A stretch of DNA of 64,000 nt from CAWINH01 sp963837425 (GTDB taxonomy: Bacteria > Chloroflexota > Limnocylindria > QHBO01), in assembly GCA_963837425.1 (NCBI GenBank), contig CAWINH010000012.1, forward strand, positions 106,358-170,357, given 5' to 3'. The translations under genes were made by a program, and so were the position numbers. Under the pieces are notes generated by a model, which worked only from the letters and a program-made list of their open reading frames with translations, was not told the origin of the DNA and did not search any database. How positions within the stretch are numbered: position 1 is the first letter of the stretch; every line of letters starts with the position of its first letter. Shown piece after piece: positions 27,351-36,133 of this stretch.

Positions 27351-28142
27351 ATGCCACGTACCCGCCTCGATCAGCTTCTCATCGAGCGGGGGATCGCGCC
27401 CTCACGCGCCGCAGCCCAGGCGATGCTGCTGGCCGGGGAGGTGGAGCTGGCCGGCGCCGGGAGCCGCACTCTGAAGCCTGGCCAGCTCGTGGCCCGGGAC
27501 GTCAACCTCGCCGTTCGCGCCCGACCGCGCTGGGCGAGCCGGGCGGGCGACAAGCTGGAGGCCGCGCTCGACCGGTTCGAGGTGGATCCAGCGGGCCAGG
27601 CGTGTCTCGACGCCGGAGCCTCGACGGGGGGCTTCACCGACGTGCTCCTGGCGCGCGGGGCGCGGGTCGTCTACGCGGTCGACGTCGGGCGGGCTCAGCT
27701 CCTCGATCGTCTGCGCCGCGACGAACGGGTCGTCAGCATGGAGCGGACGAACCTCCGCGGGCTGACCGAGCTGCCCGAGCCGATCGGGCTCGCGACCCTG
27801 GATCTGTCATTCATCTCGCTTCGCCTCGTGCTGGCGGTCGTGCGGCGACTCCTCGCCCCGGACGGGCGGGCGATCGCCCTCGTGAAGCCCCAGTTCGAAG
27901 CGGGGCGTGGCCAGGTGCCACGCGGCGGCGTGATTCGTGACCCGACCGTCCACCGCGGCGTCCTGCTGCGCTTCGTCGCCGACGCGGCGGCGGCGGGGCT
28001 GCCGGCGCAGGCGCTCGAGTCCTCGCCGCTGCTCGGCGGCGACGGGAATCGCGAGTTCCTGGCGCTGCTGAAGGCGGGCAGCGGCCCGTCGCCCGAGTCG
28101 CTGGCGGCCGAGGTCGCGCGACTGGCGGCGTCGGCCGGGTGA
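27351..28142 (+). CDS. tlyA: TlyA-type rRNA 2'-O-methyltransferase (S4 plus FtsJ-like)
   Basis: 263 residues: an S4 RNA-binding domain at about 3-60 (RLDQLLIERGIAPSRAAAQAM) and an FtsJ-type SAM-dependent methyltransferase with CLDAGASTGGFTDVLLARGA as SAM-binding loop and ALVKPQFEAGRGQVPRGGVI. TlyA proteins methylate ribose in 16S and/or 23S rRNA and are often annotated as haemolysins. It lies 14 bases after dxs and ends in a possible GTGA overlap with the next frame. dxs-tlyA-nadK-recN is a conserved order in many bacteria. Confidence 0.92.
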   Translation: MPRTRLDQLLIERGIAPSRAAAQAMLLAGEVELAGAGSRTLKPGQLVARDVNLAVRARPRWASRAGDKLEAALDRFEVDPAGQACLDAGASTGGFTDVLLARGARVVYAVDVGRAQLLDRLRRDERVVSMERTNLRGLTELPEPIGLATLDLSFISLRLVLAVVRRLLAPDGRAIALVKPQFEAGRGQVPRGGVIRDPTVHRGVLLRFVADAAAAGLPAQALESSPLLGGDGNREFLALLKAGSGPSPESLAAEVARLAASAG

Positions 28143-28197
28143 CGCTGCGGGTCGCGTCGAACGGGTCAGAACCGCCCGCGGGAGGAGGGCGGCGTAC

Positions 28198-28203
28198 TAC
28201 GAT
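28198..28203 (+). promoter_or_regulatory. Possible -10 box TACGAT before the RHH gene
   Basis: TACGAT ends ten bases before ATG 28214, slightly further than at the other leaderless-type starts. GGAGGAGGG at 28181-28189 could instead serve ATG 28202. Confidence 0.3.
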
Positions 28204-28213
28204 GCCCCACGCC

Positions 28214-28549
28214 ATGAGGAAGCGGAGCGCCCGGCCGCAGATCGAGCAGCTCAGCGTCGGATTCGAGGGGCTCGAGGTCATCGAGCCGGAGCGCCACGAG
28301 CCGGCGCCGGACACGATGCGCCAGATCGTGTCGCTTCGGATGCCGGACGCGCTCCTCGAACGGGTCGAGTCGGCCGCGCATGCCCGTGGCGTCTCGCCGT
28401 CGAGCCTGATGCGCGCCCTCATTGCCGCCGGGCTCGACCGATCCTACGCCGCGGTGGCGCCCGGCGAGCTGGCCGGCGAGGTGGCGGCGCTGCGCCGCGA
28501 GGTGGAGCGAATCGCCGATCGACTGGCCGCGGGCGATCGCGAGAGCTAG
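28214..28549 (+). CDS. Ribbon-helix-helix domain protein
   Basis: About 111 residues with a central ribbon-helix-helix segment (TMRQIVSLRMPDALLERVES followed by ARGVSPSSLMRALIAAGLD) and a C-terminal heptad-like helix (GEVAALRREVERIADRLAAG). This suggests a small DNA-binding dimer, perhaps an autoregulator. Starts at GTG 28139, ATG 28202 or ATG 28214 share the frame; the segment before 28214 is low-complexity, so I take 28214. It is placed directly upstream of nadK, with the stop next to the nadK ATG, which is not usual for the tlyA-nadK-recN string. Confidence 0.65.
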   Translation: MRKRSARPQIEQLSVGFEGLEVIEPERHEPAPDTMRQIVSLRMPDALLERVESAAHARGVSPSSLMRALIAAGLDRSYAAVAPGELAGEVAALRREVERIADRLAAGDRES

Positions 28550-29383
28550 ATGCGAATCGGCTTCGCCGTGAACCCGGGGATCGCGGACGCGCAGACGGTG
28601 CTGGAACGTGGAAGGGCCTGGTGCGCGGCGCACGGCGCCGAGACGTGGGACGCGGCTCCGGACGATCAAGGGACGATGGCAGCGTCGATTCCCGGCAGCG
28701 ACGTCGTCTGCTCGCTGGGCGGTGACGGGACATTCCTCCGCACGGCAAGGGCGATCGGCGGCTCCGGGGTCCCGGCGCTCGGCGTCAACCTCGGCCGGGT
28801 CGGGTTCCTGGCGAAGGTCGATCCCGACGGATTGGAGGATGCGCTCGACGGTATCGCGTCCGGCGAGTACAGCGTCGAGGAACGGCTGCGCATCGGTGCC
28901 AGGCTCGTCCGTGATGGCGGTCCGGATGAGGAGCATGCCTGCCTGAACGAGGTCGTGATCGCGCGCGCCGCCCGCGTCCGGATGATCCTGGTGGAGGTCG
29001 AGATCGGGGACAGCCATCTGGCGACCTACCCCGCGGACGGCGTCGTGGTCGCCACTCCGACGGGGTCGACGGGCTACTCGTTCTCCGCCGGCGGGGCGGT
29101 GCTCGATCCACGGCTGCGGAACGTCATCATCACGCCGGTCGCGTCGTATCTGTCGCCGCTGCACAGCGTCGTTGCCGGCGAGGATCGGGTCGTGCGTCTC
29201 ACGCTGCGCCAGGCGACGGGGGGCGCCCTGGTCAGCTTCGACGGCCAGTGGGACCTCCCGATGCGGGTAGGCGAGTCGGTCGAGGTGCGCACGCTGCCAG
29301 AGCCGCTGCGCCTCATCGAGCCGGCCGGATCCACGCCGTTCTACGACCTGCTGCGCACGAAGGCATCGCTGCTGCCGCACTGA
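28550..29383 (+). CDS. nadK: NAD kinase
   Basis: Phosphorylates NAD to NADP. The 277-residue protein has the GGDGTFLRTAR motif at about 57-67, the LNEVVIARA motif with the conserved Asn-Glu pair, and TPTGSTGYSFSAGG further on. Length and order are standard. It begins immediately after the RHH stop (TAGATG) and is followed by recN after 17 bases. Confidence 0.95.
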   Translation: MRIGFAVNPGIADAQTVLERGRAWCAAHGAETWDAAPDDQGTMAASIPGSDVVCSLGGDGTFLRTARAIGGSGVPALGVNLGRVGFLAKVDPDGLEDALDGIASGEYSVEERLRIGARLVRDGGPDEEHACLNEVVIARAARVRMILVEVEIGDSHLATYPADGVVVATPTGSTGYSFSAGGAVLDPRLRNVIITPVASYLSPLHSVVAGEDRVVRLTLRQATGGALVSFDGQWDLPMRVGESVEVRTLPEPLRLIEPAGSTPFYDLLRTKASLLPH

Positions 29384-29400
29384 GCGGAGCAACGCGAATC

Positions 29401-31059
29401 ATGGCCCTCGTGGAACTCTCAGTCGAGAATCTGGCGGTGATCGAGCGCATCCGCCTTTCGCTGCGCCCGGGCTTCACCGTGCTCACCGGTGAGACGGGAG
29501 CCGGGAAGTCGCTCGTCGTGGACGCGCTGGGTCTCGTGCTCGGCAGCCGCGCCGCCGCCGACCAGGTCAGGTCGGGGGCGGAGGCCGCGCGGGCGGAGGC
29601 GATCTTCGACTCGCCGGCCGGCTGCGAAGACGATCCACTTGCCGATCTCGTCGCGGATGGCGACGGCCAGGTGATCATTCGCCGCGAGGTGCGCGTTGAC
29701 GGTCGCTCGGTGGCGAGGGTGAACGACCGCAGCGTGACGATCGGCAGCCTCGCCGCGCTCGGGGAGCGGCTGGCGGAGATCCACGGCCAGCATGAGCAGC
29801 AGCGGCTGTTCGCGGCGGATCGCCAGCTCGCCCTCCTCGACCGTTTCGCGGGGCTCGAGGAGACGACCGCCGGGGTCGGCGACGCGTACCTGGCCTGGCG
29901 CGCGACGGTAGCCGCTGCCGCCGAGCTCGTGATCGACCCTCGCGAGCTCGCGCGACGCCAGGAGCTGCTCCAGCACCAGGTCGACGAGATCGAGGCCGCC
30001 GCGCTCCGGTCGGGCGAAGAGGATGAGGTCGTGCTGCGGCTGCGCGCCGCGTCACACGCCGAGGCGGTTGCGGGCAATGCTCGTGCCGCGGCCGAGGCAC
30101 TGGTTGCCGAGGGTGGCGGGACCGATGCCCTGCGCGAGGCGCTCGCCGCGCTCCGTCGCGCGGCGAGCGATGATCCGAGCTTCAGCGGGATGGCGGAGCG
30201 CGCCGACGGGCTCGTCGCGGAGGCCACCGAGCTGGGGCGTGAGGTCGGCGCCGCGGCCGATCAGGTGGAGCTCGATCCGGCCCAGCAGGCGGCCCTCGAC
30301 GAGCGGCTGGCGCTGATCCGCGACCTCCAGCGCAAGTACGGGCGGACGAGCGACGAGGTCACGTCCTTCGCGGAGCGTGCGTCCCGTGAGCTCGAGCAGC
30401 TCGACGACCAGGAGCAGCTGCGCGACCGATTGCGGAATGAGGTGCGGGAGCGGCGAGCCCTCCTCGAACGACTCGTCGCCGAGCTGCGGAAGGCCCGCGA
30501 GACGGCCGCGACGGCGCTCGCCGAGCACGTGAACGCGGAGCTACCGCCCCTCGGCCTGCCGAAGGGCGCATTCGGAGTTGCGCTCGAGCCCGACGAGATC
30601 GGGGCCCGCGGCGGCGATCGGGTCACGTTCACCTTCGCGCCGAATCCGGGCGAACCGGCCCGCCCGCTGGGGCGGATCGCATCCGGTGGCGAGGCGAGCC
30701 GCCTGTCCCTGGCGTTGAAGGTGGTCCTCGCTGCGGCCGACGAGACTCCGCTTCTCGTGTTCGACGAGGTCGACGCCGGGGTTGGCGGACGCCACGCAGG
30801 AGCGCTCGGCGAGCGGCTTCGGGCCCTCTCCGAGTACCACCAGGTCGTCTGCGTCACCCATCTTCCGCAGGTCGCGGCCTACGCCGACACGCACGTGCAC
30901 ATCGGCAAGCGCGTCGTGGACGGCAGGACCGTGGCCGATGTCGTCGACCTCGACGCGGACGCCCGGGCTGCCGAGCTGGCGGCCATGCTGGCCGGCGAGG
31001 CCGCCGGGGCGGAGGCGCGCTCGGCGGCCGAAGCGCTCCTGCGCTCGACCGCCAGGTAG
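29401..31059 (+). CDS. recN: DNA repair ATPase RecN
   Basis: SMC-like ATPase for double-strand break repair. The 552 residues begin with LSVENLAVIERIRLSL and the Walker A box GETGAGKS, followed by a central coiled coil (about 150-370) with IHGQHEQQRLF and terminal ABC signature (IASGGEASRLSLALKVV) and Walker B (LLVFDEVDAGVGG). Starts at ATG 29401 after a GCGGAG stretch. The xer gene follows after 13 bases. Confidence 0.95.
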   Translation: MALVELSVENLAVIERIRLSLRPGFTVLTGETGAGKSLVVDALGLVLGSRAAADQVRSGAEAARAEAIFDSPAGCEDDPLADLVADGDGQVIIRREVRVDGRSVARVNDRSVTIGSLAALGERLAEIHGQHEQQRLFAADRQLALLDRFAGLEETTAGVGDAYLAWRATVAAAAELVIDPRELARRQELLQHQVDEIEAAALRSGEEDEVVLRLRAASHAEAVAGNARAAAEALVAEGGGTDALREALAALRRAASDDPSFSGMAERADGLVAEATELGREVGAAADQVELDPAQQAALDERLALIRDLQRKYGRTSDEVTSFAERASRELEQLDDQEQLRDRLRNEVRERRALLERLVAELRKARETAATALAEHVNAELPPLGLPKGAFGVALEPDEIGARGGDRVTFTFAPNPGEPARPLGRIASGGEASRLSLALKVVLAAADETPLLVFDEVDAGVGGRHAGALGERLRALSEYHQVVCVTHLPQVAAYADTHVHIGKRVVDGRTVADVVDLDADARAAELAAMLAGEAAGAEARSAAEALLRSTAR

Positions 31060-31072
31060 GGACGGAGGCAGC

Positions 31073-31966
31073 GTGGCCGCCGCCGATGCCGGGCTTCGCG
31101 AAGCGATCGACGCGTTCCTGCTCGAGCTCCGAGTGGAGCGGGGCCTCTCGCCGCTGACGATCTACGCCTACCGACGCGACCTCGAGCAGTTCACGGCCGC
31201 GGCCGGGAGTCGCTGGCGAAACGATCCGGAGCCGGTTCGTGAGTTCGTCGCGGAGCTGCGGCGAGCCGGGCGGCGTCCGAGCACCCAGGCGCGCAAGGTG
31301 GCCGCGATTCGGAGCTTCTACGGGTTCGCACTGCGCGAGGGGCTCGCCGGGCGCGACATCGCCGGCCTGCTCGACATGCCGCGTGCGGGGAGCTACCTCC
31401 CCGACGTGCTCGACGCGGACGACGTACTGCGGATCCTCGAGTCGCCGCCACCGGACGAGCCGGTGGGCGTTCGTGACCGGGCGATTCTCGAGATGCTCTA
31501 CGCCTGCGGGCTGCGGGTCAGCGAGCTGACCGGACTGGACCTCGACAGGATGGACCTGGCGAACCTCCAGGTGCGGGTCATCGGCAAGGGCAACAAGGAA
31601 CGACGGGTGCCGATGGGCGAGCCGGCGCGGGATCGGCTGCACGCCTACCTCGAGGGACCGCGGCGGACGTGGACGGCCGGGAGGCCGGCGCCGGCGGTCT
31701 TCGTCAGCCAGCGCGGCCGGCGCCTGGCGCGCGAGTCGGTGTGGCGCATCGTGCGTCGCTGGGCGGCCGCTGCCGGGGTGACCGGTCACGTCACGCCCCA
31801 CACGTTCCGGCACAGCTTCGCGACGCATCTGCTCGAGGGGGGAGCGGATCTGCGAGTGGTTCAGACCCTGCTCGGCCATGCTAGCATCAGCACCACCCAG
31901 CTCTACACGCATCTGACCGGAGAGCGGCTGCGGGAGGTCTACGCCCGCGCCCACCCCCGAGCTTGA
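31073..31966 (+). CDS. Tyrosine recombinase XerC/XerD type
   Basis: A 297-residue site-specific recombinase with a SAM-like N-terminal core-binding domain (FLLELRVERGLSPLTIYAYRRD) and the catalytic set R148, H243-x2-R246, H269 and nucleophile Y278. The length and the fixed position after recN fit a chromosomal XerD-type dimer-resolution enzyme rather than a phage or transposon integrase; no attachment-site duplications or cargo genes are seen nearby. GTG 31073 has GGAGG four bases upstream. Confidence 0.88.
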   Translation: MAAADAGLREAIDAFLLELRVERGLSPLTIYAYRRDLEQFTAAAGSRWRNDPEPVREFVAELRRAGRRPSTQARKVAAIRSFYGFALREGLAGRDIAGLLDMPRAGSYLPDVLDADDVLRILESPPPDEPVGVRDRAILEMLYACGLRVSELTGLDLDRMDLANLQVRVIGKGNKERRVPMGEPARDRLHAYLEGPRRTWTAGRPAPAVFVSQRGRRLARESVWRIVRRWAAAAGVTGHVTPHTFRHSFATHLLEGGADLRVVQTLLGHASISTTQLYTHLTGERLREVYARAHPRA

Positions 31967-31994
31967 CCCCAGCCGGAGAGCAGCGGAGCAGCCG

Positions 31995-32786
31995 ATGAGC
32001 TACGCCAGGAACCTTCTCAGCCGCGGCGAGGAGGTCGTCTTCGAGAGCCGTCAGCACTGGTTCGCCGTGCTCGCCGAAACCTGGGCCTTCATCATCGTCG
32101 CCGTCCTGGCCTTCGCGATCCTGATCTGGTCCTCGACGAGCGACCTCGGGACGGTGGGCAGCGTGCTCGGCATCGTGTCGCTCATCGCCCTCGTCGTGTG
32201 CCTGGTGCAGATCGGCCTCAAGGTGTGGGCGTGGCGCAACCAGGAGTACCTCGTCACGAACCGCCGGGTCATCAAGTCGGAAGGGATCTTCAACAAGAAC
32301 ATGGGCGACTCGAGCCTGAACATGGTGAACGACGCCCACCTGTCGCAGAGCCTCCTGGGCCGGATCTTCAACTTCGGCGCGCTCGAGATCATGACCGCCG
32401 CCGAGGAAGCCGACACTGACATGCTCAGCGACTTCTCGATGCTGGCCGATCCGGTGCAGTTCAAGATCGCGATGCTCAACGCGAAGGATCAGCTCCTGCA
32501 TCCCGACCTTGCGCCGGCACCTCGCCAGCGCCCGGAACCAATGCCCGAGCTCCAGCGCGCGGCCATGCCGCCGCGAGCAGGGTCGGAACGCGTGTCGCAG
32601 GTGCCGCAGGCCGCCGCCTCAGCGGCACCTGCACCAGCTGCCGCCCCGGTCTCGGGCAGCTCGAGCGCGACGGCTGCCGACGAGCTCGCAGTCACCCTCG
32701 AGCGGCTGGCGGGACTGCGCGACAAGGGCCTCATCACCCCTGAAGAGTACGAATCGAAGAAGCGCGAGCTGCTGGGGCGGATGTAG
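31995..32786 (+). CDS. Bacterial PH-domain membrane protein with SHOCT domain
   Basis: 263 residues: two transmembrane helices (about 28-50 and 55-78), then a bPH2-type domain (EYLVTNRRVIKSEGIFNKNMGDSSLNMV, split here as EYLVTNRRVIKSEG and later DAHLSQSLLGRIFNFGALEI), an Ala/Pro-rich linker and a C-terminal SHOCT motif (LERLAGLRDKGLITPEEYES). SHOCT motifs are thought to drive oligomerisation. It is placed between xer and punA, whose GTG follows the stop directly. Function unknown; membrane stress or lipid sensing is a guess. Confidence 0.8.
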   Translation: MSYARNLLSRGEEVVFESRQHWFAVLAETWAFIIVAVLAFAILIWSSTSDLGTVGSVLGIVSLIALVVCLVQIGLKVWAWRNQEYLVTNRRVIKSEGIFNKNMGDSSLNMVNDAHLSQSLLGRIFNFGALEIMTAAEEADTDMLSDFSMLADPVQFKIAMLNAKDQLLHPDLAPAPRQRPEPMPELQRAAMPPRAGSERVSQVPQAAASAAPAPAAAPVSGSSSATAADELAVTLERLAGLRDKGLITPEEYESKKRELLGRM

Positions 32787-33674
32787 GTGCAGGCCGTCCA
32801 GCGCGGCGCCCTCTCGGACGGGATCTTCGGCTCGGAGCTCGAGCGCTGCATCATCGAGAGCGCCGACGTCATCGCGCGCGGGCTGGCAGCCGAGCCCGAG
32901 CTGACCCGTCCGCGGCTGGCCTTCGTGCTCGGGTCGGGGCTCGGTGGCGTCACCGAGCTCCTCGACGCGGCGCCACGGATCGAGATCGCGTACGGCGAGA
33001 TCCCGAACGTGCCGGGTGCCGGCGTTGAGGGGCACGCCGGTACGCTGGTCGCCGGGCGGGCGCGCGGCATCCCGACCCTGATCCTCTCGGGGCGGGCCCA
33101 TCCGTACGAGGGGTGGTCACATCGGCAGGCGACGCTCCTGCTGCGTGCCTGCCTCTCGCTGGGGGTGAAGACGGTGGTGCTGACGAACGCCGCGGGCGGC
33201 GTGAACCCCGAATTCGAGGCCGGGGACGTCATGCTCATCCACGATGTCATCAACCTCTCCGGTGACAATCCGCTGCGTGGCCCGAACCTCGACCGTTTCG
33301 GACCGCGCTTCCTGCCCATGGCCGACAGCCTTGACGTCTCGTTGCAGGCCCACGCCCGCGAGGCCGCGCGCCGAGCCGGCACGGAGCTTCGCGAGGGCGT
33401 GTACGTCATGCTTGCGGGTCCCAGCTACGAGACCCGGGCCGAACTGCGGATGCTGCGAACGCTCGGTGCCGACGCGGTCGGGATGTCCACCGTCCCCGAA
33501 CTGCTCGTGGCTCGCCATCACGGCGCCCGAGTCCTCGGCTTCAGCCTGATCACGAACAAGGCCACGCCCGAGATGGAGGGGGAGGTGACCCACGAGGAGG
33601 TGCTGGCCATGGGTCCCCTCGGCGCCGCACGGCTGATCACCATCCTCCGTGAGCTGCTGCCGGAGCTCAGCTAG
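32787..33674 (+). CDS. punA: Purine nucleoside phosphorylase
   Basis: Splits (deoxy)guanosine, inosine or similar nucleosides with phosphate. The 295 residues match the trimeric PNP class: VLGSGLGGVTE for phosphate binding, SGRAHPYEGW, NAAGGVNPEFEAGDVMLIHD, and GPSYETRAELRML with VGMSTVPE around the base site. MTAP proteins share this fold, but the Asn of FSLITNKAT at the base site favours 6-oxopurines. GTG 32787 abuts the upstream TAG. It supplies free purine bases that the catabolic cluster at 53-64 kb could use. Confidence 0.92.
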   Translation: MQAVQRGALSDGIFGSELERCIIESADVIARGLAAEPELTRPRLAFVLGSGLGGVTELLDAAPRIEIAYGEIPNVPGAGVEGHAGTLVAGRARGIPTLILSGRAHPYEGWSHRQATLLLRACLSLGVKTVVLTNAAGGVNPEFEAGDVMLIHDVINLSGDNPLRGPNLDRFGPRFLPMADSLDVSLQAHAREAARRAGTELREGVYVMLAGPSYETRAELRMLRTLGADAVGMSTVPELLVARHHGARVLGFSLITNKATPEMEGEVTHEEVLAMGPLGAARLITILRELLPELS

Positions 33675-34316
33675 GTGCTCCTGCTCGGCAACCCGACCCT
33701 CGAGCAGATCATCGGCCTGGCGGTCGCGCTCGTGGTGGGGATCACGTTCCACGAGTTCAGTCACGCCTTCGTTGCCGATCAGCTCGGGGACCATCGGCCC
33801 CGGGCGCTCGGCCGGGTCAGCCTGAACCCGGCACGCCACATCGACCCCATGGGCGCCCTCTTCTTCGTGCTCGCCGGCTTCGGTTGGGGCAGGCCGGTGC
33901 CGGTGAACGGGTACGCGCTGCGGCCGGGCCGGATCGGGATGACCTGGGTGGCGGCCGCCGGCCCGATCGCCAACGTGGTGGTGGCGATCGTCTTCGCGGT
34001 GATCGTGCGGGCAGCGCGACTCGGTGGCCTCGAGGTTCTGGCGAGTGGCACGCTCGGCCTGATCCTCGTCTACATCGTCTTCTACAACGTCGTCCTGGCG
34101 CTCTTCAACCTGATTCCGATCCCGCCGCTCGACGGGTACAACGTCGTCCTTCCGCTGCTGCCGCCGCGGACCGCGTTCCGGATCCAGGGCTACGCGCAGT
34201 ACGGGCTCGTGGTCCTGCTCGTGCTCATCCTCCTCTCGCGCTTCGGTGGCTTCAATCCGCTCGGCTGGGTGTTCGACGGCGCGTTCTCCATCGTGCAGGT
34301 CCTGCTTGGTGTCTAG
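33675..34316 (+). CDS. Site-2 protease family (M50) membrane metallopeptidase
   Basis: A 213-residue intramembrane zinc protease of the compact class: HEFSH at 26-30 in the first long helix, the conserved NPARHIDPMG, VAAAGPIANVVVA, and NLIPIPPLDGYNV, which supplies the third ligand Asp. About five transmembrane helices; no PDZ domain. Substrate unknown. The GTG start directly follows the punA TAG, so translation is probably coupled. Confidence 0.9.
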   Translation: MLLLGNPTLEQIIGLAVALVVGITFHEFSHAFVADQLGDHRPRALGRVSLNPARHIDPMGALFFVLAGFGWGRPVPVNGYALRPGRIGMTWVAAAGPIANVVVAIVFAVIVRAARLGGLEVLASGTLGLILVYIVFYNVVLALFNLIPIPPLDGYNVVLPLLPPRTAFRIQGYAQYGLVVLLVLILLSRFGGFNPLGWVFDGAFSIVQVLLGV

Positions 34317-34794
34317 GGTGCGGCAGTTCTACAGGCACCTGAACGCCCGGGTCGGAGAGGACGAACGATCGTCGGTCGACGAGCTGCTGCCCGCGGCGGC
34401 TGCGAGCCTGTTCGACGCCATGCCGGTCGCGGACCGGCGCCACGGGCTGGATGTGGCCGCGCACCTTCGGGCCGCGGGCCACGATGATCGGGACCTGCTG
34501 GCCGCGGCATTGCTGCACGACGCTGCCAAGGGGCATCGGATGCGCCTCTGGCACCGAGTCGCCGGCGTCCTGCTCGCGGCGGCCGCCCCCGGCCTGCTGC
34601 GGCGTCTGGCATCGCCGCGTGAGAACTCGTGGCGCTACCCCCTCTACCTCTACCTCCACCACCCCGAGCTGTCCGCGCGGGCGGCACTGGGGACCGGTTG
34701 CAGCCCTCGCACGGCGGCGCTCATCCGGGGTGCCGGTGCCGGGGCCGATGGAGCCTCCCTGGCGGCGCTACACCTGGCCGACGAGGCGAGCTGA
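34309..34794 (+). CDS. HD-domain protein (putative phosphohydrolase)
   Basis: About 161 residues with an HD core: RRHGLDVAAHLRAAG supplying an early His, then LLAAALLHDAAKGH with the HD pair. Small stand-alone HD proteins of this type hydrolyse nucleotides or phosphate esters; substrate unknown. GTG 34309 overlaps the M50 gene end; GTG 34318, one base after that stop, is equally possible. The scpA gene follows after three bases, so this gene leads into the scp operon. Confidence 0.7.
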   Translation: MSRVRQFYRHLNARVGEDERSSVDELLPAAAASLFDAMPVADRRHGLDVAAHLRAAGHDDRDLLAAALLHDAAKGHRMRLWHRVAGVLLAAAAPGLLRRLASPRENSWRYPLYLYLHHPELSARAALGTGCSPRTAALIRGAGAGADGASLAALHLADEAS

Positions 34795-34797
34795 GCC

Positions 34798-35577
34798 ATG
34801 CCCCTGGAGCCGATTCCCGTCGGCGCAGACGCCGCCGCCGGCCCGCCGGCGGATGGGTTCGAGGTCCAGCTCGACGTCTTCACCGGGCCGCTCGACCTCC
34901 TCCTGCACCTCATCGAGTCACGGCAGCTCGACGTCCTGACCGTGAGCCTCGCAGACCTTGCAGACGGGTACGTCGAGCATCTCGCGACGCGGGTCGTTCC
35001 GCCCGAGCAGCTGGCCGACTTCGTCGCCATGGCGGCCCAGCTGATCCTCCTGAAGTCCCGCCGGCTGCTGCCCGGCGATGGAGCCCCGGTGCCGGGCGCC
35101 GAGGACGAGGAGGCCGATGAGGATGCGCTCCGACGCCGGCTCGTCGAGTACCGGATGCTGCGCGACGCCTCCCGCGAGCTGGGCGAACGCGACCTGCGGC
35201 TGCCCGCGTATCGGCGCGAACCGCGGGAGAGCGACCTGCCCGAGGTAGCCTCGCAGGCCCTGCCGGTTGCGGTGCTGGTTGCCGCGCTCGAGCGGATGGC
35301 GGCGATTCCCGAACCGGAGCCGCCGCCCCCGGAGGTCGTTCGGCGCGAGGTGACGATCGCCATGCAGATTGCGGCGCTGCGGGCGGCGATGGCGCGGTCG
35401 GGCAGTGTCATCCTCCAGGAGATGCTGGCGACGTGCCGTTCGCGGGCGGAGGTGAGTGTCATGGTCCTCGCCACCCTCGAGCTCGTCCGCCGGCGCCAGG
35501 TCAGCGTGCAGCAGGACGAGCTCTTCGGTCCGGTTCTCGTCGAGCGCCTCCGCTTTGGTGATGGCGACGATGAGTGA
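34798..35577 (+). CDS. scpA: Segregation and condensation protein A
   Basis: Kleisin subunit of the SMC-ScpAB condensin. The 259 residues start with a disordered segment and then FEVQLDVFTGPLDLLLHLIES, the ScpA N-terminal signature that binds the SMC neck, and end in a winged-helix C-domain (AEVSVMVLATLELVRRRQVSVQQ). The acidic middle (EDEEADEDALRRRL) is normal. scpB overlaps its 3' end. Confidence 0.94.
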   Translation: MPLEPIPVGADAAAGPPADGFEVQLDVFTGPLDLLLHLIESRQLDVLTVSLADLADGYVEHLATRVVPPEQLADFVAMAAQLILLKSRRLLPGDGAPVPGAEDEEADEDALRRRLVEYRMLRDASRELGERDLRLPAYRREPRESDLPEVASQALPVAVLVAALERMAAIPEPEPPPPEVVRREVTIAMQIAALRAAMARSGSVILQEMLATCRSRAEVSVMVLATLELVRRRQVSVQQDELFGPVLVERLRFGDGDDE

Positions 35578-36133
35578 GCTGACGACGTACTACGAGGCAC
35601 TCCTCTTCATCGCCGAGCGTCCGCTCACCACCTCCGAGCTCGCCGAGCTCGGGTCGGTGCCGTCAGCGCAAGCGCAGGCGGCGCTCGCACGGCTGGCTGA
35701 CGAGCTGACCCACGGCGGGCGTGGCCTGCGCCTCCAGCGCTTCGAGGACGCGTGGCAGCTGGTCACCGCGCCGGAGGTGGGAGCTCGGCTGGCGGCGTAT
35801 GCCGCGCGGGAGGAGGCCCGATTGTCCGCGGCCGCTCTCGAAGCGCTGGCGGTCGTCGCCTATCGCCAGCCGTGCACCCGGGGCGAGGTCGACCGCGTCC
35901 GTGGCGTCGACTCCGACTACGTGATGCGTTCGCTCCAGCATCGCCGGCTCATCGCCGAGGTCGGGCGCCGGGACACGCCCGGTCGACCGATGCTCTTCGG
36001 CACGACCTTCACGTTCCTCGAGCGATTCGGTCTCACCTCGCTCGACGATCTGCCGCCGCTCTCGTCGGACGCCGCGGCGCTGACCGCTCTCACGTCGCTC
36101 GAGGGCGGCACGGAGCCGGCGGATGCCAGCTGA
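35570..36133 (+). CDS. scpB: Segregation and condensation protein B
   Basis: Partner of ScpA. The 187 residues contain two winged-helix domains: YEALLFIAERPLTTSELAEL and, in the second, ALEALAVVAYRQPCTRGEVDRVRGVDSDYV, the typical ScpB motif. ATG 35570 overlaps the scpA stop; ATG 35561 in the same frame is an alternative. Its own 3' end overlaps the following pseudouridine synthase gene by 11 bases. Confidence 0.94.
   Translation: MSELTTYYEALLFIAERPLTTSELAELGSVPSAQAQAALARLADELTHGGRGLRLQRFEDAWQLVTAPEVGARLAAYAAREEARLSAAALEALAVVAYRQPCTRGEVDRVRGVDSDYVMRSLQHRRLIAEVGRRDTPGRPMLFGTTFTFLERFGLTSLDDLPPLSSDAAALTALTSLEGGTEPADAS

Noticed and set aside
31073..31966. Tyrosine recombinase as sign of a mobile element
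   Set aside because: Its length, motifs and place next to recN fit a housekeeping Xer; no att repeats, cargo or composition change nearby.
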